DNA of 64,000 bases from Streptomyces guryensis (GTDB lineage: Bacteria; Actinomycetota; Actinomycetes; Streptomycetales; Streptomycetaceae). The translations under genes were made by a program, and so were the position numbers. Below the pieces are notes generated by a model. The model saw nothing but the letters and a program-made list of their open reading frames with translations. It made no database searches and was not told where the DNA came from. Positions 16,820-24,142 of this stretch are shown piece by piece (position 1 is the first letter of the stretch; each line of letters begins with the position of its first letter). The DNA is taken from positions 62,001 through 126,000 of the forward strand of contig NZ_JAJSBI010000001.1 of assembly GCF_021261325.1 (NCBI RefSeq), in the 5' to 3' direction.

Positions 16820-16834
16820 GCCCTTGTGAAGGGC
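16820..16834. promoter_or_regulatory. Perfect 15-base palindrome in the promoter of the acetate-transporter-like gene
   Basis: GCCCTTGTGAAGGGC is a perfect inverted repeat with a 3-base centre, followed directly by ATATAT (16835-16840), a possible -10 region. It lies 47 bases before the GTG start and could be an operator. An upstream imperfect pairing between about 16785 and 16818 is also visible. Confidence 0.4.
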
Positions 16835-16880
16835 ATATATCGGTCACCGCACAACTGCACATGCATGAAGGGAGCCCGCC

Positions 16881-17447
16881 GTGGACAACGACGTCTCCGC
16901 GGGAAGCGGAACCACTACCGTGGTCGGCCGACTCGCCCTGGGTATCACCCTGTTGGCGTTCGGACTCGGATACACCGACGTGATCAATGGCGTGTCGGCC
17001 GCTGACGCCGTCTCACTGGCCCACTACGTAGGCGGCGTTGCGCTCTTCGTCGCCGGACTCCTCGCCTTCCGCGACGGTGACTCCGTCAACGGGACGGCGT
17101 ACTCGGCGCTCGGCGCCCTCTGGTTCACCTGGGCCGTCACAGCCGGGGCCGCCATGTCCGCCAACGCGGCCGGTCTGTTCCTGCTGCTGTTCGCCCTCGT
17201 GGCGTTGTCGCTCACCCTCGCGGGCGGGGACCAACTCACGCAGGGGACGTACGGGTTGTTCTTCGTCTCCCTGGTGCTTCTCGCCATCGCGCAGTTCGCG
17301 ACGAGCGGGTCGCTCGCGAAGGTGGGCGGTTGGTTTGCCGTGGCGGCCGGGGCGGTTGCCTGGTACGCGGCCACGGCGGCTCTCGCGCACTGGCCGACGG
17401 TGCTTCCTCGGCGTGCTGCCGGTCGGGGCGTGACGGCCGCCGGCTAG
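16881..17447 (+). CDS. GPR1/FUN34/YaaH-family (acetate uptake) membrane protein
   Basis: This is 188 residues from GTG 16881, with AAGGGAG about 7 bases before. Six evenly spaced hydrophobic segments run from residue 18 to 178, the family topology. LALGITLLAFGLGYTDVING is the N-terminal helix region where relatives have NPAPLGL-type residues. ALGALWFTWAV fits the third segment. Members move acetate or other short acids, or serve as ammonium-related exporters. The family call rests on length and topology more than on a single motif, so the substrate is uncertain. It ends at a double terminator. Confidence 0.7.
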   Translation: MDNDVSAGSGTTTVVGRLALGITLLAFGLGYTDVINGVSAADAVSLAHYVGGVALFVAGLLAFRDGDSVNGTAYSALGALWFTWAVTAGAAMSANAAGLFLLLFALVALSLTLAGGDQLTQGTYGLFFVSLVLLAIAQFATSGSLAKVGGWFAVAAGAVAWYAATAALAHWPTVLPRRAAGRGVTAAG

Positions 17448-17455
17448 CTGCGCAG

Positions 17456-17480
17456 GCCGGGGGTTTGGGCGGCCCCCGGC
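17456..17480 (+). terminator. Hairpin after the acetate-transporter-like gene
   Basis: GCCGGGGG (17456-17463) pairs with CCCCCGGC (17473-17480). It is 9 bases past the stop. Confidence 0.6.
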
Positions 17481-17488
17481 GAATGGAG

Positions 17489-17527
17489 CGGACCCCCACG
17501 TGCTTGGTGGCAGCACGTCGGGGTCCG
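17489..17527. terminator. Strong bidirectional terminator between convergent genes
   Basis: CGGACCCC-c-ACGTGCT (17489-17504) pairs with AGCACGT-c-GGGGTCCG (17512-17527) with one central mismatch. It is followed by TTCCCCTTTTT on the plus strand. Confidence 0.85.
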
Positions 17528-17623
17528 TTCCCCTTTTTGCGCCTAAACCGGCGCCGCTCTCGCGGACGTGGCTGCTCGCCGTAGGGGTTACTCAACTATC
17601 GCTTCGGCCGTCGCAGGGACTTC

Positions 17624-19441
17624 CTACTCGACCGTCACCGACTTGGCGAGGTTCCGGGGCTTGTCGATGTCCCTGCCCAGAGCCAATGCCGTGTGGTAGG
17701 CGAGGAGTTGGAGGGGGATGCCCATGAGGATGGGGTCGAGTTCGTCCTCGTTCTTCGGGACGATGATCGTCTCGTCGGCCTTCTCCTCGTGCTGGTGGGC
17801 CACCGCGAGGATGCGGCCGCTGCGGGCCTTGATCTCCTCCATGGCGGCACGGTTCTTCTCCAGGAGGTCGTCGTCGGGGACGATCGCGACCGTGGGGAGG
17901 GCCGGCTCGATGAGGGCCAGGGGGCCGTGCTTGAGCTCGGAGGCCGGGTAGGCCTCGGCGTGGATGTACGAGACCTCCTTCAGCTTGAGGGAGGCCTCAC
18001 GGGCCACCGGGTAGCCCCGGACGCGGCCGATGAAGAGCATCGAGCGGGCGTCGGCGTACTGCTCGGCCAGCTTCTTGATCTCCTCCTCCTGCGCCAGGAT
18101 CTCGGTGATCTGGGCGGGGAGCCTGCGCAGGCCCTCGATGATCCGCTTGCCGTCGCGGACCGAGAGGTCGCGGGTGCGGCCCAGGTGCAGGGCGAGCAGG
18201 GCGAAGGCCACGGTGGTGTTCGTGAAGCACTTCGTCGAGACGACGCAGACCTCGGGGCCCGCGTGGACGTAGATGCCCGCGTCCGCCTCGCGGGCGATCG
18301 CCGAGCCGACCACGTTCACGACGCCGAAGACCCGTGCGCCCTTGCGCTTCAGCTCCTGGACGGCCGCGAGGACGTCGTAGGTCTCGCCGGACTGGGAGAC
18401 GGCCACGTAGAGCGTGTCGGGGTCCACGACCGCGTTGCGGTAGCGGAATTCGGAGGCCGGCTCGGCGTCTGCCGGGATGCGGGCCAGTTCCTCGATCATC
18501 TGGGCGCCGATCATGCCCGCGTGGTACGAGGTGCCGCAGCCGAGGATCTTCACCCGGCGGATCTGGCGGGCCTCGCGGGCGTCCAGGTTGAGGCCGCCGA
18601 GGTGCACGGTGGAGAAGCGGTCGTCGATACGGCCGCGCAGCACGCGGTCCACGGCCTCGGCCTGCTCGTGGACCTCCTTGTGCATGTACGTGTCGTGGCC
18701 GCCCATGTCGTACGAGGCCGCCTCCCACTCCACGGTGGTGGGTTCCGCCGTGGTGCGGGTGCCCTCCGTCGTGTACGTGCGGAAGTCGTCGGCCTTGAGG
18801 GTGGCCATCTCGCCGTCGCCGAGAGTCACTATCTGCCGCGTGTGCGCGACCAGGGCGGCGATGTCCGAGGCGACGAACATCTCCTTCTCGCCGATTCCGA
18901 GGACCACCGGGGAGCCGTTGCGGGCCACCACGATCCGGTCCGAGAAGTCGGCGTGCATCACGGCGATGCCGTACGTGCCCTCGATGACCCGGAGGGTCTC
19001 GCGGACCTTCTCCTCCAGGGTCTCCGCCTGGGAGCGGGCGACGAGGTGGACGAGTACCTCGGTGTCCGTCTCGGAGAGGAACTCGACGCCGTCCGCCTCC
19101 AGCTTGCGGCGCAGGTCGGAGGCGTTGTCGATGATGCCGTTGTGGACGACCGCGACCTTCTGGTCGGTCGACATGTGCGGGTGGGCGTTCACGTCGGAGG
19201 GGGCGCCGTGGGTGGCCCAGCGGGTGTGGGCGATGCCGGTCGTGCCCTTGAAGCGGGCCGGGACCTTGGCCTCCAGGTCGCGGACGCGGCCCTTGGCCTT
19301 GACCATCTTCAGCCCGGCCGTCCTGGGGGACGTCACGACGATGCCGGCCGAGTCGTAGCCGCGGTATTCGAGCCGCTGCAGGCCCTCCAGCAGGAGGGGG
19401 GCCACGTCACGCTTCCCGATGTATCCGACGATTCCGCACAT
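17624..19441 (-). CDS. glmS: Glutamine-fructose-6-phosphate aminotransferase (isomerising)
   Basis: This is 605 residues, the full GlmS length. MCGIVGYIGKR gives the N-terminal nucleophile Cys2 of the glutaminase domain, with GHTRWATHG-type residues (GIAHTRWATHGAPSD) following. Two SIS sugar-isomerase domains follow, with GCGTSYHAG and SQSGETYD. The C-terminus ends NLAKSVTVE, as in canonical enzymes. It makes glucosamine-6-phosphate, the entry to UDP-GlcNAc and peptidoglycan. It follows a small gene on the same strand after 14 bases and is probably co-transcribed with it. The start is preceded by an unusual ATATATAT run. Confidence 0.96.
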   Translation of the reverse strand: MCGIVGYIGKRDVAPLLLEGLQRLEYRGYDSAGIVVTSPRTAGLKMVKAKGRVRDLEAKVPARFKGTTGIAHTRWATHGAPSDVNAHPHMSTDQKVAVVHNGIIDNASDLRRKLEADGVEFLSETDTEVLVHLVARSQAETLEEKVRETLRVIEGTYGIAVMHADFSDRIVVARNGSPVVLGIGEKEMFVASDIAALVAHTRQIVTLGDGEMATLKADDFRTYTTEGTRTTAEPTTVEWEAASYDMGGHDTYMHKEVHEQAEAVDRVLRGRIDDRFSTVHLGGLNLDAREARQIRRVKILGCGTSYHAGMIGAQMIEELARIPADAEPASEFRYRNAVVDPDTLYVAVSQSGETYDVLAAVQELKRKGARVFGVVNVVGSAIAREADAGIYVHAGPEVCVVSTKCFTNTTVAFALLALHLGRTRDLSVRDGKRIIEGLRRLPAQITEILAQEEEIKKLAEQYADARSMLFIGRVRGYPVAREASLKLKEVSYIHAEAYPASELKHGPLALIEPALPTVAIVPDDDLLEKNRAAMEEIKARSGRILAVAHQHEEKADETIIVPKNEDELDPILMGIPLQLLAYHTALALGRDIDKPRNLAKSVTVE

Positions 19442-19455
19442 ATATATACGTAGTC

Positions 19456-19749
19456 CTAGCCGTAGACGATGCGGCGCAACTGCCTGAGCGTAAGCTCCGG
19501 CGGCGCGACCGCCCGGTATTTCAGATCCGCCTCGATCCGTTCGAAGATCTCCGCGTTCACCAGGCCCTGGGCCTGCAACTCGCGGTGGCGGCGACGGACG
19601 TACTCCACGGTCGTCTCGTCGAAGTAGGCGAGCACGTCCTGGATCACCCGCAGTGCCTCGCCCCTGCTGAGGGGCGTGGACCGCGTCAGATGATCAACAA
19701 GTTCGTCGTGCACCCGGTAGATCCTGAGGTACCGGAGACGGTTTCGCAA
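19456..19749 (-). CDS. Small conserved protein upstream of glmS, unknown function
   Basis: This is 97 residues from TTG 19749. A GTG 12 codons later (19713) with AGGA before it is an alternative start. The protein is helical and highly charged (VRRRHRELQAQGLVNAEIFE, then RIEADLKYRAVAPPELTLRQ), with no signal or membrane segment. The residue pattern suggests a small helical regulator or partner protein. It ends 14 bases before glmS, so an operon is likely and a link to amino-sugar metabolism is possible, though this rests only on position. Confidence 0.6.
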   Translation of the reverse strand: MRNRLRYLRIYRVHDELVDHLTRSTPLSRGEALRVIQDVLAYFDETTVEYVRRRHRELQAQGLVNAEIFERIEADLKYRAVAPPELTLRQLRRIVYG

Positions 19750-19863
19750 GAATCCTGCCCGATATCGGGCAAGTGACTGTTGATGTTCTTGTGAACCTCT
19801 GTTCGCAGGCCGTCCATCCTGAGTCCTGCGCCGCGTTGCTCAAGTCGACGAGTTTCAGACGCC

Positions 19864-21444
19864 ATGGACATACCTCGTATGGGAGTACCGGAGCAGCTGG
19901 CCGAGCGCATGAGCATGGCCGAGCAGCACGAGTACCTGCGCGCGAGATTCTCGCGGCGCAACCTGATGAGAGGCGGCGCCGTGACGATCGGCGCCGTCAC
20001 CGGTGGCGCGTTCGTGCCGGGTGCCGTGGCCCAGGCCGCGGTTCCGACGCAGAGCACCGCCCCCGCGGCCGAGTACGTCGACGGTGCACTCGTCGCCCCC
20101 TTCGGCCGCCACCTCGCCTACGGCAACGACGCCAGCACCGAGATGACCGTCTCCTGGCAGGTGCCGGTCGCGGTGAAGAAGCCCTTCATCCGTATCGGCG
20201 CCCACCCATGGGACCTCTCCCGCAAGATCGAGGCCGAGGTCCGCAGCCTCTACACCCCGGCCGGGGTCGGCGCGAGCGGCGACCACACGCAGTACTACGT
20301 CCACGCCAAGCTCAGCCATCTTCGCCCCGGCAAGACGTACTACTACGGCGTCGGCCACCAGGGCTTCGACCCGGCCGAGCCGCATCTGCTCGGCACCCTC
20401 GGCACTTTCACCACCGCCCCCGCGCACAAGAAGCCGTTCACCTTCACGGCCTTCGGCGACCAGGGTGTCAGCTACCACGCGCTGGCCAACGACAGCCTGA
20501 TCCTCGGCCAGAACCCGTCCTTCCACCTGCACGCCGGAGACATCGCCTACGGCGACCCGGCCGGCCAGGGCAAGTCCACCGACACCGGCTTCGACTCGCG
20601 CACCTGGGACCAGTTCCTCGCCCAGACCGAGTCGGTCGCCAAGTCCGTGCCGTGGATGGTGAGTTACGGCAACCACGACATGGAGGCCTGGTACTCGCCC
20701 AACGGCTACGGCGGCGAGGAGGCCCGCTTCACGCTCCCCGACAACGGGCCGGACAAGGCGAACCTGCCGGGCGTCTACTCCTTCGTGCACGGCAACACGG
20801 CGATCATCTCGCTCGACCCGAACGACGTGTCGTACGAGATTCCCGCCAACCTCGGCATCTCCGGCGGCACCCAGACCAAGTGGTTCGAGGCGCAGCTGAA
20901 GAGGTTCCGGGCGTCGAAGGAGATCGACTTCATCGTCGTGTTCTTCCACCACTGCGCGTACTGCACCTCCACCGCGCACGCCTCGGAGGGGGGCGTGCGC
21001 CAGGAGTGGGTGCCGCTGTTCGAGAAGTACACGGTGGACCTGGTCATCAACGGCCACAACCACCAGTACGAGCGCACCGACGTCATCAAGGGCGACAAGG
21101 TCGTCAAGAAGCTGCCGATCGGCGAGACGGCGTACTCCGAGACCGAGGGCGTCGTCTACGTGACGGCGGGTGCGGCGGGCCGCAGCCTGTACGCGTTCAG
21201 CGCGCCGGACTCCTACGAGGGGCACGAGCACGAGGTCGACTCCGTCGCCTCGTTCATCAACACCAAGGACGGCAAGGTCAACGAGACCGTCGCCTGGTCC
21301 CGGGTGCGCTACCTGAACTACTCCTTCCTGCGCGTGGACGTCGAGCCCGCGCCGCGCGGCCACTACGCCAAGCTGAAGGTGTCGGGCATCGCCGAGACCG
21401 GTGACCGCATCGACCACTTCACGGTGGCGCGCAAGGCCAAGTAG
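19864..21444 (+). CDS. Tat-exported purple-acid-phosphatase-like metallophosphoesterase
   Basis: This is 526 residues. A twin-arginine signal lies at about 34-66 (SRRNLMRGGAVTIGAVTGG) and cleavage is likely after AQA. An N-terminal fibronectin-III-like domain (MTVSWQVPVAVKKPFIRIG) precedes the calcineurin-type domain. Metal-binding motifs: FGDQG, HAGDIAYGD, SYGNHDME, FHHCAYC and NGHNHQYER. It probably hydrolyses phosphate esters outside the cell. The ATG at 19864 is the only start giving a complete Tat region. A 10-base-stem terminator follows. I saw no convincing PhoP repeats upstream, so phosphate control is not claimed. Confidence 0.92.
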   Translation: MDIPRMGVPEQLAERMSMAEQHEYLRARFSRRNLMRGGAVTIGAVTGGAFVPGAVAQAAVPTQSTAPAAEYVDGALVAPFGRHLAYGNDASTEMTVSWQVPVAVKKPFIRIGAHPWDLSRKIEAEVRSLYTPAGVGASGDHTQYYVHAKLSHLRPGKTYYYGVGHQGFDPAEPHLLGTLGTFTTAPAHKKPFTFTAFGDQGVSYHALANDSLILGQNPSFHLHAGDIAYGDPAGQGKSTDTGFDSRTWDQFLAQTESVAKSVPWMVSYGNHDMEAWYSPNGYGGEEARFTLPDNGPDKANLPGVYSFVHGNTAIISLDPNDVSYEIPANLGISGGTQTKWFEAQLKRFRASKEIDFIVVFFHHCAYCTSTAHASEGGVRQEWVPLFEKYTVDLVINGHNHQYERTDVIKGDKVVKKLPIGETAYSETEGVVYVTAGAAGRSLYAFSAPDSYEGHEHEVDSVASFINTKDGKVNETVAWSRVRYLNYSFLRVDVEPAPRGHYAKLKVSGIAETGDRIDHFTVARKAK

Positions 21445-21446
21445 GC

Positions 21447-21474
21447 AAGTACACCCCGAAGGCAGGGTGTACTT
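21447..21474. terminator. Hairpin terminator between convergent genes
   Basis: AAGTACACCC (21447-21456) pairs perfectly with GGGTGTACTT (21465-21474). It starts 3 bases after the phosphoesterase stop. Confidence 0.85.
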
Positions 21475-21492
21475 CCCGCCCGCAGGCGGTCC

Positions 21493-22383
21493 TCACATCG
21501 CCTTGAGGACCGCCTGTTTGGCCATCGCGAACTCCTCGTCCGTCAGGACGCCCGTGCGGTGCAGTTCGCCGAGTTCGCGCAGCCGCCGCAGCAGCGCGTC
21601 GTGGTCGTCCTCGCGCCCGTCGGCGGGGGCGAGCCGTCGGGGGGCGTGCGGCTCCAGAGCCGGTACGTCCGGGACGGCCGCCGCCGAGGGATGCGGCAGC
21701 CTTGCCTGCACGGCCGCCGCGACCAGCGCCATCAGCGGGTCCTTCTTGAAGCCCCACAGCTCCACGGAGTTGTGGTCGTACTTGGGTGGCGCCTTGGTGC
21801 CCGCGCCCCGTACGGTGAAGCGCAGATGCCCGTTCTCCAGGCCGGCCGCGGGCTGCCACTCCACGGCGAGGAGGTCGGTGACGGCCAGCGTGCGGGGGCC
21901 GGCGGCAGCCTTGGCGTCCTCCGTCTTCCAGTTCCACTCCAGGCGGACGTGCTCGCCGTCGAAGCTCGCGGTGCCGTCCCCGGCGGAGACGGAGAGCGGG
22001 ACGGACGGGCCGGGGAGCAGGTACTCGTCCACCGGTTCGGACGGGACCTCGTCCAGCAGCAGGGCGGCTCGTACCTCGTCCGTGAAGTACTCCGCGACCC
22101 CGTACCGGTCGGATTCGACGAGCAGCTGGTAGGGGTCGTTGGGCTCGGTGAGGCGGCCGCCGGAGGCGTGCAGCAGCGGGTCGGCGCCGTCGCGCAGCCG
22201 TAGCCTGAGCCGCCCCGCCTTCTTGCCCTGCTCGAACGAGATCCCCGCCAACGCGCCCATTGGCACGACGAGTTCACCCAGTGTCCGGCGGAGCAGGCTG
22301 ACGTTTCTGTCCCGCCCGGGGGTCAGTCGCAGGGCGTCGCCGTCGAAGGCCCAGATGCCGTCCCGCTGGATGATTTCCGCCAT
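21493..22383 (-). CDS. DUF4429 protein with C-terminal SHOCT segment
   Basis: This is 296 residues, cytoplasmic, without membrane segments. Two similar beta-rich halves (residues 1-105 and about 125-230) match the duplicated DUF4429 layout; each has the pattern GIWAFDG.. / ASFDGEHV.., then a later Trp-rich strand. The last 35 residues form the short SHOCT helix pair (LRRLRELGELHRTGVLTDEE then FAMAKQAVLKAM), a motif often placed at protein ends for oligomerisation. Function is unknown. The start ATG at 22383 lies 62 bases from the divergent hexosaminidase GTG, and the two share the region holding a DasR-like site. Confidence 0.8.
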   Translation of the reverse strand: MAEIIQRDGIWAFDGDALRLTPGRDRNVSLLRRTLGELVVPMGALAGISFEQGKKAGRLRLRLRDGADPLLHASGGRLTEPNDPYQLLVESDRYGVAEYFTDEVRAALLLDEVPSEPVDEYLLPGPSVPLSVSAGDGTASFDGEHVRLEWNWKTEDAKAAAGPRTLAVTDLLAVEWQPAAGLENGHLRFTVRGAGTKAPPKYDHNSVELWGFKKDPLMALVAAAVQARLPHPSAAAVPDVPALEPHAPRRLAPADGREDDHDALLRRLRELGELHRTGVLTDEEFAMAKQAVLKAM

Positions 22384-22413
22384 GGGGGGATTGTTTCACC
22401 GGATCTGAGGGAG

Positions 22414-22429
22414 AGTGGTCTCTACCAAT
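22414..22429. promoter_or_regulatory. DasR-like site (dre) before the hexosaminidase gene
   Basis: AGTGGTCTCTACCAAT matches AGTGGTCTAGACCACT at 13 of 16 positions. It lies 16 bases upstream of the GTG at 22446, where a bound GntR-family DasR would block transcription until glucosamine-6-phosphate releases it. The core equals that of the chitinase site at 3146. Confidence 0.7.
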
Positions 22430-22445
22430 TCCGAAGGGAGCGCAT

Positions 22446-24011
22446 GTGAGACTGCACCGCGTTCTGGGGTCGCTGCTGCTCGTGGCGGCGACCGGCACCT
22501 TCACGGTCGGAGCGACTACGGTGACGAAAGCGGACCCGACCCCGCTCGACCGGGTGGTTCCGGCACCCGCGTCGGTCACCCCGGGAGGCTCTCCGTACCG
22601 CATCACCGGTTCCACCGCCATCCGCGTCGACGACTCCCCGAAGGTGCGCCGGATCGGCGAGTACCTCGCGGACATCCTGCGCCCGTCGACCGGCTACCGG
22701 CTGCCCTTGGTCACATGGGGCCGGGCCGGCATCCAGCTGCGGCTGACGAACGGCAGGTTCGGGGCGGAGGGCTATCGCCTGGACAGCGGAGACGGCGGCA
22801 TCACCATCACCGCCACCGAGCCCGCCGGCCTCTTCCACGGCGTCCAGACCCTGCGCCAGCTGCTCCCGGCGGCGGTCGAGAAGGACTCCGTCCAGCCCGG
22901 CCCGTGGCTCGTCGCGGGCGGCACCATCACGGACCGCCCGCGCTACGGCTACCGCGGCGCCATGCTCGATGTCTCCCGCCACTTCTTCACGGTGGCCCAA
23001 GTCAAGCGTTACATCGACCAGTTGGCCCTCTACAAGATCAACGAGCTGCATCTGCACCTCAGTGACGACCAGGGCTGGCGCATCGCCATCGACTCCTGGC
23101 CGAGGCTCGCGCCCTACGGCGGCTCGACGGAGGTGGGCGGCGGCCCCGGCGGCCACTACACCAAGGCCGACTACCAGGAGATCGTCCGGTACGCCGCCTC
23201 CCGCTATCTGGAGGTCGTCCCCGAGATCGACCTGCCCGGCCACACCAACGCGGCCCTCGCCTCGTACGCCAAGCTGAACTGCGACGGCACGGCGCCCCCG
23301 CTCTACACCGGCACCGACGTCGGCTTCAGCTCGCTGTGCGTCGGCAAGGACGTCACCTACGACTTCGTGGACGACGTCGTCCGCGAGCTGGCCGCGATCA
23401 CACCCGGCCGCTATCTCCACATCGGCGGCGACGAGGCGCACTCCACCAGCCACGAGGACTACGTCAAGTTCATGGACCGGGTGCAGCCGATCGTCGCCGA
23501 GTACGGCAAGACCGTCATCGCCTGGCACCAGCTGACCGGCGCGTACCCGGCCAAGGGGGCCATCGCTCAGTACTGGGGCCTGGACGACACCGACGCGGCG
23601 GAGAAGGCGCAGGTCGCGAAGGCCGCGCAGAACGGGACCGGGCTGATCCTCTCGCCCGCCGACCGGATCTACCTTGACATGAAGTACACCGAGGACACCC
23701 CGCTCGGCCAGGACTGGGCCGGGCTGGTGGAGGTGAAGCGGTCGTATGACTGGGATCCCGGCAACTACCTCGCCGGAGCGCCGAGTTCGGCGATCAGGGG
23801 CGTCGAGGCACCGCTGTGGACCGAGACGATCGTGACGGACGCCGACATCGACGCCATGGTGTTCCCGCGGCTGGCGGGGGCGGCCGAGCTCGGCTGGTCG
23901 CCGGCGTCCACGCACGACTGGGACGCCTACAAGGTGCGGCTGGCTGCGCAGGCTGCGCGGTGGGATGCGCTGGGGATCGGCTATTACCGTTCGCCCCAGG
24001 TTCCTTGGTAG
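22446..24011 (+). CDS. hexA: Secreted GH20 beta-N-acetylhexosaminidase
   Basis: This is 521 residues from GTG 22446, preceded by AAGGGAG 6 bases upstream; an ATG at 22444 in another frame stops at once. A signal peptide covers residues 1-30. Residues about 35-160 are the GH20b alpha/beta domain. The GH20 barrel begins at YGYRGAMLDVSRHFF, continues with LYKINELHLHLSDDQGWR, and carries the catalytic Asp329-Glu330 pair in YLHIGGDEAHS, which uses substrate-assisted catalysis. It releases GlcNAc from chito-oligosaccharides, completing the work of the chitinase. The DasR-like site supports GlcNAc control. It corresponds to the hexosaminidase that neighbours the des genes in Streptomyces. Confidence 0.95.
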   Translation: MRLHRVLGSLLLVAATGTFTVGATTVTKADPTPLDRVVPAPASVTPGGSPYRITGSTAIRVDDSPKVRRIGEYLADILRPSTGYRLPLVTWGRAGIQLRLTNGRFGAEGYRLDSGDGGITITATEPAGLFHGVQTLRQLLPAAVEKDSVQPGPWLVAGGTITDRPRYGYRGAMLDVSRHFFTVAQVKRYIDQLALYKINELHLHLSDDQGWRIAIDSWPRLAPYGGSTEVGGGPGGHYTKADYQEIVRYAASRYLEVVPEIDLPGHTNAALASYAKLNCDGTAPPLYTGTDVGFSSLCVGKDVTYDFVDDVVRELAAITPGRYLHIGGDEAHSTSHEDYVKFMDRVQPIVAEYGKTVIAWHQLTGAYPAKGAIAQYWGLDDTDAAEKAQVAKAAQNGTGLILSPADRIYLDMKYTEDTPLGQDWAGLVEVKRSYDWDPGNYLAGAPSSAIRGVEAPLWTETIVTDADIDAMVFPRLAGAAELGWSPASTHDWDAYKVRLAAQAARWDALGIGYYRSPQVPW

Positions 24012-24031
24012 TTCGTCTGATCGCCGGCGGG

Positions 24032-24059
24032 GGCTGGTCGCGCAGTTCCCCGCGCCCCT
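24032..24059 (-). repeat. 28-base dispersed repeat, copy 1
   Basis: On the minus strand it starts AGGGGCGCGGGGAACTGCGC and ends GACCAGCC. It is identical over 28 bases to 30139-30166, in the opposite orientation. In both copies a short hairpin, GCGCC with an A/T-containing loop and GGGGCGC, covers the start. Such sequences are common between Streptomyces genes; their role is unsettled. Confidence 0.8.
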
Positions 24060-24085
24060 AAGGGCGCTACAGGTGCCGGACGTGT

Positions 24086-24128
24086 CGGCGGGCGCCCCCG
24101 GAGGACCGTACTCCGGGGGCGCCCGCCG
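24086..24128. terminator. Very strong bidirectional terminator between hexA and desD
   Basis: CGGCGGGCGCCCCCGGAG (24086-24103) pairs perfectly with 24111-24128 over an 18-base stem with a 7-base loop. It separates the convergent hexosaminidase and desD genes. Confidence 0.93.
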
Positions 24129-24142
24129 GTCTGTGGCAGGGG

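Noticed and set aside
19775..19815. Possible PhoP box before the metallophosphoesterase
   Set aside because: Only one GGTTCAC-like heptamer is present, on the minus strand, and GTTC elements are 18 bases apart rather than the 11 needed for Streptomyces direct repeats.
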